Under the pieces are notes generated by a model. The model had not been told where the DNA came from and made no database searches. It was given only the letters and a program-made list of their open reading frames with translations. A stretch of 64,000 nucleotides of DNA from Trichoplax sp. H2 (Eukaryota > Placozoa > Uniplacotomia > Trichoplacea). Of the stretch, positions 1 to 13,040 are shown piece by piece. The stretch's first letter is position 1. The number at the start of each line of letters is the position of its first letter. Location of the stretch: assembly GCA_003344405.1 (NCBI GenBank), contig NOWV01000175.1, positions 62,001 to 126,000 of the forward strand. Direction: 5' to 3'. The position numbers and the translations under genes are program-made.

Positions 1-2569
1 TGAAAAACGTTGTTTTCGTATGCCTCATACAAATTGACATATAGATATAAAGTGCTATCAAGGAATAAAGTCGTAATTAAAACTAATGTGATGAGTCCAT
101 TAAAACCTTCTAGCCGTTAATCATAATTTGTATAGTTTTATTTTAAGTCTCATGCTTGGCTTATACTCGTGCACTCGTATATTCATCTCATCTGTAACTA
201 TTTAGGTAGTGTAATGAGTCCATTAAACTCTTCCTGGCCTCATTTTAAAAATAATAACAGTAGTAGCTTTAATTCAAAACAAAGACTGATACTACCATTT
301 AACTAGAACTAGAAATAATACTGGCGCTATTATGCGGTTTCATAAAGGCATTAGCTTATTAATCAAGTACAGTATCTATTTTTAAATGCAAATACGAATA
401 AACCAGAGTCAATATCAATATTGAAAATCATCAGTAAAATGTGGCTGATCTAACCAATTACAAATGTTAACCAATATTAATATATTGCCTCATCGCTATG
501 AATAGATGTGAATTGATTACATATTTAACTAAATATCAACCCTAAACCAATAAGAAATTTCCGATCTATTACATGGGCAAAAAGCTGTGCCACGAATACA
601 ATTAGTCTAATGTATTTGCTTAGAAATTAATAAAAGATGTCCAATTATCTCATTTCTAAAATTGCTATTAAAATAAGCTAGCAATCACATGACAGTATTC
701 TGACGTGATCATAATGTGCTTCACAAAGGCTTAGCAACAGAGAGTACAAAAAAAGGATGAAGTTTTTTCAGGATATCTTATTGAATTCATTTACTGCTAA
801 AATTGTCAGTAAGTTCATTTTCTTACCTTACTGAATCAAATTGGCCCTTAAACTCTAAATAAGAGTGTTTTTAAAAATCACTTTTCCTAATACTTAACTA
901 TACGTACTGGTCACATTTTGTAGCTATTTACCTTAGGCTACCATGCTTCTTAAATCTTACTAGCTACAGTTTTACGCTAAATTTGAATAAATTTTAATCT
1001 GTCCCAAGCCTTGCCAATATCAAAATAAACAAGTTTTATGTAAAACTATAACTGATCTAATTTTATACCAACCAATGCAAAATATGCGTAAGTTTTTTCC
1101 TATATTTCTGGTAGGCGTTAATTTTGATGTCAGATAGAAAGAGTATGATAGTATACTTAGAAAATAGCACATACTAGACAGGTTTTATAAACGATCTACA
1201 ATTGTCCATATCAGTTTCATAAATTGCTTAAACATATTTAGCTGGTATGAATCAGGTCTGTGTTTGGTCGATTTGTTTTCCAAAGTGAACTTCCTTGACA
1301 GTTCTCGCTACTCTTTCCAGCTAAGATCTACAATGTTAATCAGATGAATTAAACTATTCTGCATACTATAGCAGATTGCGTAAAGTAGAACGTAGCTGCT
1401 TTACTTTTCAATTCCTTATTTTAACCTTCAGGTTTTACGAGTTAATAAGTACCAGTAACTTGTCAAATAAGACGACAAAGTGAACTATAACTTCCTATTT
1501 ATAGCTCATCTATATGAATAGTATAGATCATACCTGGTCTTTTCGTAAATCTTTGTATTTTAAATCAGACTATATGGCAAAAATTAGCGTAGTAAACCTG
1601 CTTTTATTAGTTCTAGAAATAAAACTGCAAATTACAATTTTAAGATTTAAATTCTCTCCAGATGCATCAATTACAGTTAATTAGGTGGAGTGTAGAAATA
1701 AGATTCTACGATTACTGTTCGTGCAGTTATCTATTTAATATATATCAAATGTCAAAGATAAATTGGTATCTGCACATTCCTGTATAAATTATCTTATGGA
1801 AATTATGCTACGACAGCTATGCAAAAGTTACTCCGCAACAACTAGATATCGCAAATTTACTAAAATATAATCTCTTTGACTGCTCTTAAATATTATACTA
1901 TCATTCTTTCTTGAATGAAATTATTCTCTTATCCAGAAATTTAGCACTAATTAATTATTAAAAGGCCTAGTTCATAAATATATGGAGATTGGACAATCAA
2001 AAATAATTTGAAAGAACCATAACGTGAACAACACGCGAATAGGTGATCGATTTGGTCATAATCAATAAAAGGTTATTATAACGCAGAGTAATTTAAAAGC
2101 TATGAGCTTTCATTAAATAATTGCTTCATATCTAGACAGAATAATATCTTGATGATTTCATGCAGAATTAAATTCAGTAACGGTATTGCATATAGAAACT
2201 TATTCCTCCCTCTCCGTTATCCCAATGGTGGGTATTTGTGACGGAGTACAGACTCCGTCAATTAATTTTAGCGTTAGTTTTAGTAATCAGTAATTAAGAT
2301 TTTATTAATTGTTAATAACATTTATTTATTAGGTATTCGATAATTGCAACGTTGTTAGTAGTCTAGTTATACTTGTTGTAGACTCTGTGCACGTCATTTG
2401 TCGTTGCTGTCGATAATTTATTTAGTCGTTGCAAGTGTCGGAGGCTATGACGGTATTATAAAATACAAGCTAGACTTACTACGCGTAGATAGAATAAACT
2501 AAGACAACTATTGTATAGCCAGCATTCATTCTTGCATGACAATGAAGGAGTAATTAAATTATTTTACAG
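1..2569. other. AT-rich non-coding DNA, no gene seen
   Basis: No open frame of useful length and no recognisable exon was found here on either strand by eye. The stretch is strongly AT-rich with scattered short homopolymers. It probably includes intronic or intergenic sequence belonging to whatever gene owns the small exon that starts at 2570. Confidence 0.5.
2239..2260. repeat. perfect 9-bp inverted repeat (hairpin)
   Basis: The arms TGACGGAGT and ACTCCGTCA are perfect reverse complements separated by the loop ACAG. It sits in otherwise very AT-rich sequence, so the GC-rich arms stand out. No function is assigned. Confidence 0.6.
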
Positions 2570-2676
2570 TCTATGGAACATCAACGGTTACTATTCCTCC
2601 GACGAGAAAGTCGACTGAAGCAACACTGAAACCAACAAATCCAGTGACAGAAACTCCTACTTCTAGCAGTGTGGAT
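2570..2676 (+). CDS. orphan internal exon, Thr/Ser/Pro-rich
   Basis: The 107-bp segment is bounded by a good acceptor (ATTTTACAG) and a consensus donor (GTAAGC). One frame is fully open and gives a Thr/Ser/Pro-rich peptide, about 35 residues, including the runs STVTIPPTRKSTEAT and TETPTSSS. Such composition is typical of mucin-like extracellular stalks or linkers. No partner exon could be recognised on either side, so the gene, its start and its end are unknown. It could also be a chance open stretch between splice-like sites. Confidence 0.35.
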
Positions 2677-3912
2677 GTAAGCTCCTTCCAAGCTACTTAT
2701 ATCTTATCACTTATACTTACAAATGTGTTGGTTTACATTACACATAGAATATACAATTTATAAAATAATCTACAGCTAAAAATTTATTGTATTTAGTAGC
2801 TACATTTAGCTAGTATGCACACTACGATGTCATCATCGCTAAGGCAGATGTAATTAACACGGTTTCATTGGTATGATGCAAAATAGATATCTTATAAAAA
2901 GGTATATTGCAATATCACTGTTCTCCTCATCAAGCTAATTAATAAATAATTTTTCATGAATTTCAAAGGTGCTATTAATCATATGAGCATATTATAACAA
3001 GATCATTTATTTCAATCTAATAGTCCTGAACATTAAACGTGATAGAAATTCTTTCTAAAATATAGGTATACACTATAAATTGTACCATAGCGATGGTATT
3101 TTTGATGCAATATTTTAGAATCCATTTGCAAGGACTTTATCACGCCCTCCTACCTAATTAAAAGAGCGTACTTCTTATATACCCCTAACATGCATAAGAA
3201 TTATATACTCTTGGCTACTGTTGGCAGTGATTATTCCTTTCCCCTGATATGCATTAGGCTATCGTATACTATACCTCAAGACTTTGATAATTTAACAACT
3301 AAACTTGACTAAATTTCTCACACATGAAGATCTTGATCATCGGCATTAAACGAATTTTTATAAAATAATAGTGCAGATTCGATTAAAATATTGTTCCTGA
3401 TGAAATTTGAAGCCATTTTCATATGTTATCATATTCAATTATTCCATTGATTAACGCCACCCACCCACTATAAAAAATCAGCCACCGTTTATGTGCATTT
3501 TCACAATTTCTTCTTTTAAATTTAGTAGTAAACCAAGATTATCCAGTTGCTAGGAACGATATGCACTCGTATTACTATACCTTTAAGAATGAGCTAAAAC
3601 AGTAGCCAACATACATAACTAAGATTGCGCACCTTTTTAGTTAACTTTTTTAATTCGACTTAACTGCATAAAAACCATAAGTGTTAAAAATTAATTAAAT
3701 TAACCTCTGCTCGAGTAATAATCTATACAAGCAAAAATGTATCGCTATCATTCTTACAATTTCTAAAATCGGACTCCCAGCATTATTTAATTCAAATTGA
3801 AAAATATTACTAGACCACAGTAATGATAAGCATTCTTAGTTGTATTTAATGTCTGACTTGTATAAAATGTAAAAAGCAGACTAGATTACTTTGCCAACTA
3901 TATCACGTATTA
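2677..3912. other. AT-rich non-coding DNA
   Basis: No exon could be supported. The right end is the 3' flank of the MARS1 gene, whose stop codon is at 3913-3915 on the minus strand. Confidence 0.45.
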
Positions 3913-6900
3913 CTATTTTTTTTTTTTCTTTTTACTGTCTTTGCTTGGTACTGGTTCGCCCTTAGCTATAGCTAGATGCTTCTTTAATTCAAGAAGTTTC
4001 TGCACTTCCGATTGAATTACAAATTTTTCAGCTTTATCTGCCTTTAATTGTCGAACAAGATCACCCTAAAGTAACAATTACAGTTTATCGTCATTCGATA
4101 TACCGTACCATTCCTTTTACTTTTTAATCATCCTATTTAGCATCAATGTCATTCCAGTAGACCACTGCTGACTAAACAATTTACGGTACCTGTTTTGAAA
4201 CTTGCTCTTCTAATTCTTTGACATCGTTTGCGACCGGGGTTGTTTCAGTCTTCTTCTTTATCATACCAAATCATTGATGATAATGTAAGCGATAGTTAAA
4301 CTACTATATATGACGAACATAAATTTAATAAAGTAGTGAAAACAGTCCACAAAATTTACCGCAGTCGCATTTGTTCTACCACCGTATTTCGTTTTAAATT
4401 CTTCCGTTTTACTGGGTTCAATTTTTTCAAATAAGTGCTTCGGCTATCAATACAAGCAAAGATCATGTTAACTAAATTAACGATATCTGTTGAATTGACG
4501 GTTACACTGCTATCTAGTGATCAGATAATAAAACATACCTTGCCAATCTTGTGGCCAGCAGGTAATAGACATACAAATTTGTCAGTGATCACCGAATAAT
4601 CATCTACTAGCTGCGTACACAAATGTTAGCAATGTTAATTTATGCCATGTTGATAATTAAAACTCATATTTGGGCGATAGAATAGCTTGACAAAAAGTAT
4701 AGCGATATTAACTTTACCTTTGCTTGAGACAAAATTTCTTTACTGGTAGTTGGCATGTAGGGCTGCAAGAGTATCGATAACAGGCACGTAATATTAGCAC
4801 AGACTCCAACAACGGTTCCTGCTCGCTTCCTGCAAAGTAACAGTACCAATACGAATTACTATTCTACCGAGCTACATAAGTTTCTCTATCAATATTTGCA
4901 TGCAATTAGTTTACATATGCATAGAAAAAAATATATGATTTTGCTAAATCAAAAGAACGAAACTTTCGCATTACTTGTCTGCTTCCGATTGCTTAACAAG
5001 TTTCCACGGAGTATGGGATTGCATATATTGGTTTCCCAATCGAGAAACGCTTAAAATATTTCTTATTCCATCGCGTATTCTACATTTACAAACAATCAGC
5101 ATATTTCCCAACCATAAATAATTTAAAACTACTGCAATACGTCAAAACCCTTGGAGGGAACATAAACTATAACCAGTCGTAACTCATCCTACCTAGTTCT
5201 TTCCAAATTGTTATTATATGTACGAATTTCACGAGTGATTTGAGCAAGTAAAACCTTATCTTCTTCAATTAAATCCATTTCTGGAATTTCGCCGTTAAAA
5301 AAGTTGGACACAAACAACATAGCACTATAATAAGATATAAAGCATGAAATTATTATACGATTAGTAGCTTAGAATTAATGTTTACTTATTATCAATAGAA
5401 TAAATACATTGTAACTTTTAGTATTTCGTACCGATTAACAAAATTGCCAAGATTAGCCAACAATTCTGAATTATTTTTAGCTTCTAAATCAGACCAACTG
5501 AATGAGCTATCCTATTTAAAATTATAATCATTGCATATACAATTAGCAATTGACTAATCCCTTATATCAATAATTTATTCAACTCTACCTGAGTTTCCGG
5601 TCTAACGTAAAGTAAGTAAAATCTCCAAATGTCAACAGGAATGCCAGTCGCTTTTGCATCATTTCCAAAAACACCAATGCCGCGGCTTTTCGAAAACTTT
5701 CCATCTTCATAATTGAGGTATTCTAATCGAATAATTAAGATGAATTTAAAAATAAAATACTTTACTGTCCATTAAGAAAATCGGCAAGAAAGTCTACGTC
5801 AACGGTTTATTCTACGTAATTTAATAAAGTATTGTAGTTACCAGTAGCACTGAGTTTATTGACTACAGTGTAATTATCATCTGCAGCTAAAAGACAAGCT
5901 GGAAAGATGATGCTATGAAATGGTACATTATCTTTAGCCATAAAATTGTACATTTCCACCTGAAAAAGCATAGAATATAAGCACAATTAAAATAACTTAT
6001 TGACTGTAACATATACAAAGATGGCATGGCATGATTATGTCATGATTTGAACTTAAATTTACATTTTGAGGGTTTTTCCACCATTTCTCCCATTGGTCCG
6101 TATACGCCGCAGTGATGGAGATATAGCTATAAATATAAAAAATTTTGAATAGTTTAACAATAGCGCAAATGTGATAGTACTTGCAATTGTCGCTAGGGAT
6201 CCCGCAGCGGCTATGAGAAGTTTGTATAGCAGGATATACTAACCCTATAGGAGCATCATACCAAACGTAAAATACTTTTTCTGTAAAGCCTTCCAGTGGT
6301 ACTGGAGTACCCCATTTCAAATCTCGCGTGATACAACGGCTCTTAACGCCATCACGAAGCCAAGTTTGAGTTATGTTACGAGCAGCTGGTGACCAGTCAG
6401 TCAAGGAATCTGGTCGTCCATAATACTTATGAAGTTGGGGCTCAATCTATTAATTTCCAATCGTAATTAAAAATATCGAATAAATTAAGTATAATACTAC
6501 TACTATGTAAAAAAGAGTTTGTTATGTCTGTCATTGGCACAAGTTATGTTTGTGATTACCTTAGGGAGGTCTAAAAATAAGTGTTTAGAGCTTTTAATAA
6601 CTGGTTGCGATTTACAAACTTTACATCTGGGTGCCTACGATGACATTTACATATAGCATCATCAGTGCCAAATATTAAGTGATTTAATGAGCGAATAACT
6701 TTGCACAATGTTGCAACTCAACAGCACTCCCAGCAATTACCTTCAATTCTATTGCATTAATGAGCTTTCCACATTTGTCGCATTGATCTCCGCGAGCATC
6801 AGGAAATGTACAAAACGGACAAGTCCCTTCTACAAAACGATCAGCTAAGAATCTGAAAAATAATTAAGTTTTATTAATTAAATCTATTAATTGACCATAA

Positions 6901-9733
6901 AGTATACGTATACTAGCATAAACTAAGATTTAACATGCTTATTAATTGTAACAGTGGAATAATCTGCAATGCCATTATCACCTTTGACAATTTTCACAAA
7001 AGAGTTGATCTACATTCTCTTCAGTAACATAATTGCGGTCCTGTAGCCTCCAAAATATATCTTGTGCAATTCTATTTAAGTAATTATGTTATTTCATCAG
7101 TAACAAGAATGGAAGAAAACAATGCATGTCGATTCATTCTATAACTCCATTATGCTCTTCGTTACATACTCGGTCTGTTCTTTCGTTGTTGTACGGCCAA
7201 AATGATCAAAACTTATGTCAAACCACTTATAGACTTCCGCGTGGAGAGCATGGTATTTATCGCAAATTTGTTGAGGCGTAACTCCTTCTTCGACAGCTTT
7301 AGTTTCAGTTGCTGTTCCGTATTCATCAGTTCCGCATATATATAGTATATTATAATTGCGTGCACGACAATATCTTATCATTGAAAACAAGAACGACAAT
7401 ATGATTCTTTTAGGGTTGCAATTAAAATATTCAATTGCTAAGGTTGAAACTTACCTAGCAAATGCATCAGCGCTTAAAACGCAACCAACGATGTTGCCTA
7501 AATGTGGTACATTATTGACATACGGTAGCGCACTAGTTAATAGAATGTTGCGTTTTCCTTCTTGTGGTAAGAGAGGATGGGGCCGTTTCTCTCTCTTTGG
7601 ATAATTTTCACGTCCTGATGTCCACGCATGATACGCTTCGTCAATTTCGTCTTGTGTAACAGAATTTTCACTATCTTCAGTTACAGATTGTGAGGTTGAT
7701 AAAGACACTGAAGGTATAGGAGCTTGTTGGAAATAATTCTAAAATTATATACCAAAGTGGTAATTTAAGTTGTAGCTTAATCTGATTCAGTGTGATTCAT
7801 TTTATCCCTAATTAATTAAAAGAATATAGTATACATTGTCCCAACTACCTTGAAAGCTGTTACCCCTTTACTTCCTGTAGCTTCATTGACTGCTGTTTTA
7901 AAATCATCCATGGACGATAAGCGTTGATACCAAGTATGGACAGATTTATATTTTTTTGCTACTATTATAGCGATATATAATAAAATTATGCTCATAGAAT
8001 TATAATCATTTTCACTCCACTTTATGTTAGATACTAAGCAAGACTCTTAAACCTTACCATTGACAGAAGCTGGACTACTATCAACAAAAGGATATAGTGT
8101 ACCCCAAATGATAACGTCTGCTAAGCTAATTTCCTCCTAAAAAATTACGCAAAATGATTACATTTAATCCTTCTAGGCAAAGCTAGTCATTCACTTTACT
8201 CAATCGATATTTTAGCAAGTGCTTACTCCGATTAGATAGTTGCTATTTGCAAGTGCTATATTAAGTTTCTCTAATGATGCATTAACATCACCACAAGTGG
8301 CAACATCAACCTTTCGCCCGCATAGAGCTTGTACAATATGAGGAAAGACTGAGGGCTAAAATGAAGGAACAATAATAATAAGTTGTTTATATACGGTCAC
8401 CATCGTTATATGCGAAAACCTATAATAGGTACATAATAGGTACAAACTTTTAAGTTGTTTCTTTCCCACTCGGCCCACTCATCAATTTGCACTGCCGCTA
8501 TGTTAGAAACCTTGGAAGTGTCTTTAGAGTAAAAAAATCTTTGGATAAAAATGAAATTATAGTCGTATCAATTCAAAGGCGATGAGAAAAAGTTGATAAC
8601 ATAGTTGCTACAATGACGCAATGCATGATGAAGTTGACGCATATTGAAGTATTTAGCATAACGAAATAAAGCAAGAGACTTTTAATAATTTTTACTTGCA
8701 CATTCCATTCTCCGAGAAAAGGAATTTATTAGGTCCAACTTCTAATATTGGTAACTAAACAATAAGAATAAAAACTTCCGCATTCCATTTTTTGTTTATC
8801 AAAAGAGTATACTATAGTTTCTAGAATAGAGTATTTGATCCTATGTAGCAATTAGCAACGGACAAAGTGGTTACAAATTAAAGTTACGAAATATCCACGA
8901 TAGTTTTGTTAATACATATTTATACTAACTCTGCTTTTGGTAAGGTACGGCACGACTTTGACGGCATCTATTAAAATTAAGACATAGATCAAATTGAGTA
9001 TGACAATTGGTATAGTGCTAAAAGTGTATGCATAAAAGGCATCAGCCCGCGGTTCTTGCAAGAGCCTCTATGAATACCAATTAATTACAAAAAAGTCCCA
9101 TATTTTAATTTTCAATGTCTATATTTGCAATATAAATATCTGTCTGTTTAATACTAATGCAAGTGCATGGTATATGCCATTTCTATATGTGTAAGATTAA
9201 TTATATGGCATATTTGTAGGGTTTTCTAAATTGTATGTTCAATCATGATGAACGCATTTAGAAGACATTTTCCTTGCCTGGTAGTTCAACTTACCCTCTA
9301 ATTGGATATAATTGACGTTAACTTTACATTGAGCCAAATGTGAAGAGATTAAAATCTTTACCAATGATGCGTTGCCAAGATCTAATCATGAATATACGCG
9401 TGCAATCATTCACTCAATAATTCAGTTGTAGATTTTAGTAAAGTACCTAAATAGACAAGTATGCTAGGTCTACTATGATACTCGATATTACTCAAGATAA
9501 ATTCAAATAGTACATTCCAATACAAAGTATTGATGTGTCCACCGTATAGAACTGAAGATAGAGTATGTCTCAATTCTAATCTAGGGTAATGATGGAACAT
9601 GATATCCAGGCTGCATCTCAGTTCCAATCAATGGTAGCCATGCAACAGGATCAGAATTGGAGTCGATATCACGTGGAATGGTTTATCAAGGTTGATGTAG
9701 TTTCTTACCTGTATGCAAAGTTGTTGTATGCAT
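3913..9733 (-). CDS. MARS1: methionyl-tRNA synthetase, cytoplasmic (about 25 exons)
   Basis: Charges initiator and elongator tRNA-Met with methionine in the cytosol. I read about 25 exons joined by GT-AG introns, roughly 900-930 codons, near the length of animal MARS1. Order: an N-terminal GST-like domain (exons 9709-9733, 9295-9381, 8930-8967, about 8697-8756, then 8.5-7.85 kb); the catalytic core starting in the exon ending near 7455, with the HIGH-type motif PHLGN after [12 protein letters not shown]; the exon at 7.14-7.39 kb with [15 protein letters not shown]; CxxC knuckles (CENC, CPFC, CDKC, CKVC) at 7.0-6.55 kb; the KMSKS-type motif KFSKSRG near 5.7 kb; the anticodon-binding domain with QPYMPT near 4.75 kb; and a C-terminal WHEP-like helix hairpin plus lysine tail in the last exon, 3913-4065. 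The WHEP-like end places it with cytosolic rather than mitochondrial enzymes. The start at 9733 follows alignment to family N termini; an in-frame ATG at 9811 could add 26 residues. Confidence 0.93.
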
Positions 9734-10142
9734 TGCACGATTGAAGAGCGTTGGCACAAGGGTAAAACGATGGCTATATTGCAATATTGACTTGTAAATG
9801 AGTAACTGCATAAACTGGAAAAGAGTGCTTCCACCACTACAGGTTGATTGAATTAGTCACCATGAGCAATTGAGCATGCATTTCAAGAAAAGAGAAATAG
9901 CAGTTAAAAGCTTCCTATAGCAATAAAATTTTGATATGAAAAGCCCAAGAGCAAAATACAATTTAGGCGAATTGTATCAAGCTGATATTTCTAATCAAGA
10001 ATAGGCAAAATGATGATACAACTGGAGTAAAATTCTTCCATATTCAAGGCAAAATCGCTAAATCTGACGACATCTTACCTGATAATGTTGTAACATGGCT
10101 TGGATCTGCGCGCGCGCACTCCTGCTAGCAAAGTCGCCCATA

Positions 10143-10232
10143 TGCAGTACAGTACTGTACAGCTACAGTGTACAGTACTGTTCAGTATACTGTACACTGT
10201 ACACTGTATCTGTACAGAGTACTGTATGATCC
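10143..10232. repeat. TACTGTACAGTA-type palindrome cluster
   Basis: About 90 bp are made almost entirely of overlapping copies of GTACAGTA/TACTGTAC and their variants, producing several self-complementary blocks. A second, smaller cluster with the same words lies at about 10428-10482. The same family recurs at 17.6-17.9, 28.26-28.78, 30.6-30.7 and 31.1 kb. It may fold into hairpins or cruciforms; its nature (satellite, MITE remnant or binding sites) is unknown. Confidence 0.75.
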
Positions 10233-10427
10233 GCTTCGTTGGCAACATTTTTGCAAAGAAATGATCCGATAAATTTGAAAGAAATATAGACATATTTTAT
10301 ATTTACCTGTAGAGGAAGATCTGTAATACTTTGCTATGACCTTAAAAGGCCCATTAAATAGACAAGCATAAAGAAAATCGATGTTAACGCTATGACCATG
10401 AATCCAGTAAAAATCACCATTTTACAG

Positions 10428-10482
10428 TACACGTGTACAGTATAGTACTGTAGAAGTTGTAACTGTACACTGTACAGCAGGC
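10428..10482. repeat. TACTGTAC-type palindrome cluster
   Basis: Contains TACAGTACACGTGTACAGTATAGTACTGTA and, after a short break, AACTGTACACTGTACAG in consecutive overlapping inverted copies. It belongs to the same palindromic word family as the block 200 bp to the left. The central ACACGTGT also forms a CACGTG box. Confidence 0.65.
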
Positions 10483-10718
10483 CACAGAGACACGGCGGCG
10501 ATCGATGGTTTGGTACGGAAAACTTTTTCAATGCTCCAGTCTATGCTACAGTATAGCCTTGCCATGGGTGATTGCAACCCTTATAACGGCGTGCACGAGC
10601 CTTGAGCTTGGGACTCGCTGCAGCATTCCTTTCAGCAACTTGGTGATTGCTGCTTAGTCGACATTATCACCGACATTGCTTGCAAAATTGATCTAAATAT
10701 TACTATCATTGATCGTCC

Positions 10719-11345
10719 ATGGCACTATTGACATCGATCGCGAGTAGACTACTTCAAACTGCACGTATTTTAGAGCAAAGAGCTTGGATTGCCTTGAATT
10801 TAAGACCAGCTTACAACTATGATTTACAGCCAACCGATCATGCTTTAACGTCGTTGGATGATCAACCTGATGGTAATTACTTTCTTGTTCCACATTGGAC
10901 GAGCAGTGTTTGATAGAATACGATTACTGAATAAACAAGGATATTGTATCTTATTAGTCCTCTTGTCTTGCACTAGAACTTGAATAAAGTTGTTTTATCG
11001 GTTATTGCTAGTAAAATAACATAACATTGATTATACAGAGTAGCAAAATCGATGTGGACCTTTGCTACGGCTCTTCCTAATCCATTCATCGTCTAACCTC
11101 ATGTAGATGTTGACAACGATCACGGAATACTTTGGATGGCTGTTCCCAAGAAGAGAACATCCCGTCGTAAGAAGAGATTGCGTAATCTAAACAAGCAATT
11201 GAAACCGATACGCAATTTCGAACACTGCAATGTATGTGGCAATCTCAAGCTAACCAGTATCTTTTGTTCTCACTGCTTAAGGAGAATTAAGGAAGAAACC
11301 AAAGCATATAGGAAATCTTTAAAGCCGCTCAAGTTCAAACTTTGA
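10719..11345 (+). CDS. MRPL32: mitochondrial ribosomal protein bL32m, 2 exons
   Basis: Structural protein of the large mitoribosomal subunit. Exon 1 is 10719-10872 and exon 2 is 11107-11345; the 234-bp intron has donor GTAATT and acceptor ATGTAG and splits an Asp codon (G/AT), giving 130 residues. The exon 1 product is a basic, hydrophobic leader beginning MALLTSIASRLLQTAR, as expected for a matrix presequence. After the junction the product reads GILWMAVPKKRTSRRKKR, matching the conserved start of mature L32 (WMA-PK-R), where the m-AAA protease normally cleaves. A zinc ribbon follows with Cys92, Cys95, Cys105 and Cys108 (CNVC and CSHC). The C terminus is lysine-rich and shorter than in vertebrates, closer to the bacterial length. 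It is divergently paired with MARS1. Confidence 0.92.
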
Positions 11346-13040
11346 AACCTAGAAATCGCCAATCGTTTGCGCTATGCTTAGCATCCATCACTGCTCATCA
11401 ATGCTTTTAAATGGATACGTTGCCTTAACCTTAACAATGAACAAACTGTCGATAGGATGATAAAATATGTATACTGTAGTAATGTACATAGGGATAGGTA
11501 GAGTGATGTGATTTCACTTTATTCTGTCAATTCATTTCTCAATTTTTTACCTTAAGCCAAATTCGTCATCGGTATAGGTAGTGCAATGATGCCATCAGGT
11601 CATCAGTAGTGTATCAATGAGTACACTTAGCCAATTGGATTCTTGGTAATACCATGAACCGCTTGCAAATTCATGTCTGCAACTGATTGTGTCAAAATGG
11701 TATCATATCCTGCATCTTTATTTTCGAACGATTGAATCGGAGATTATAAATAAAGTTAAAAATGAACACTGTACCTCAGGTACCTGCAAAGTTTGTTAAT
11801 AATCTTTCTAGTACATTACCACGTAAATTGAATAGAAGTACAATCTGCATGATGCCAGTCCCTTCAGCGGTTAGAAATGACCATGCTTCAAGTGTTAGCA
11901 AGACCGCGAAGAACAAATCATAGAATGGAGTAGATTGACAATTACAGAATAGCCTACTACATATCAGATAATGATGATCTGGATGCTATGGGTAGTCATA
12001 TGTCTTACTTTCCGATTTCAAAAGATAAATACTCTAGATATACGCATACATATGCTGTGTCTTATAACTTAACAGTTTATTTTCATCAATCTAATATTTT
12101 CAAATTGACTGCAATAGAGTTCAGCGTGAGATTGTTGATGCCAAATTGGAGTGCATTCATATTACTATTGCACTTTCAATACACATTAAGAATAACTACC
12201 GTAATGAGCTGAAATCACTTACCAACAGAAGTACGGTATTCTCAAGCACTTAACACAAGTTTCATTTTAATGCCTATCTGTATGCTATTAAATCAATGTA
12301 CTCAGCCGTAGGAACATTTCAAGTTATATACTAGATTCGATTGGAAATAGGAATCAGATCCAAGAGCAAGTTGAGTTGATTCGTCGAAGACGTGTCGCCA
12401 CTTTCTAAGCTCTATCAATTATCGCTAATTTGCTTAGCTACCTAAGTGGTAGTCTAGTCTACATCATAAATTATCCTTATTTTCATACCAGTAAGGTGTA
12501 TTCAAGGTAGACAAATTAACATAACTTGGGTTAGGGTAATGGTATATTATCCGATTCAGATTTTTCAAGAGTCAAATGGAAACGGTATATACGTATTTCA
12601 TTTACGTATTTCAATGAAGGGACTATCACTACACGTCATAGCATATTTCTTCAATCGTACTACCAATAGTCAATATCACATTTGGTTTATTATACTTTCC
12701 TTTAAACATTCAGAAACTCCTAGAATTCACAAAGTAAAATAAATGATACTAGGAATAGAACTTTGTTGGTAATAATCATTATTATACATCATTTTAGGCT
12801 ATTTGAATGAATCAAATAAAATATTTCATAGAATAGAGAGGTAATTAAAATGTTACATAAAAAATAAGGATTCATTATAAGACGGTATAGATTATACAGA
12901 GTTATTTTCATTGAATTTTATGCATAGAAATCGCAATGCTTTACTTTACAATGGGTCGTTATTAGTAACAAATCGAATGTTTCATGATACACTGTACGTA
13001 TATTTTACTCTATAAAAGTAATTATTTATTCTATTTTCCT
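11346..13040. other. intergenic, with one 53-codon open frame
   Basis: Lies between the 3' end of MRPL32 and the 3' end of the zinc transporter gene (convergent ends). The only item of note is a small plus-strand frame at 11762-11923 that starts MNTVPQVPAKF, is basic and Ser-rich, and ends in a TAG. It has no recognised relative and could be chance. Other open frames here (11988-12212, 12539-12742) have the composition of translated AT-rich spacer. Confidence 0.4.

Larger units (their letters stand above)
9734..10718. promoter_or_regulatory. shared upstream region of MARS1 (minus) and MRPL32 (plus)
   Basis: The two genes are head-to-head with about 0.99 kb between the proposed start codons, so both promoters must lie here. 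A splice-donor-like AG/GTAAGA on the minus strand at about 10080 and an acceptor-like TAG at about 9839 would fit a 5' untranslated exon and intron of MARS1. The middle is filled with TACTGTAC-type palindromes. No TATA box is convincing. Regulation is inferred only from position. Confidence 0.5.

Noticed and set aside
8940-9090. open frame continuing upstream of the MARS1 exon 8930-8967
   Set aside because: It reads through a TTTTAATAG acceptor into hydrophobic intron sequence. The true upstream exon (9295-9381) joins in phase and matches the family.
9406-9837. two long minus-strand frames separated by one TGA, looking like a helical protein
   Set aside because: The consensus donor at 9708 and the MARS1 exon at 9295-9381 place most of this inside MARS1 intron 1. 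The frame used by MARS1 exon 1 is a different one. Kept only as intron sequence.
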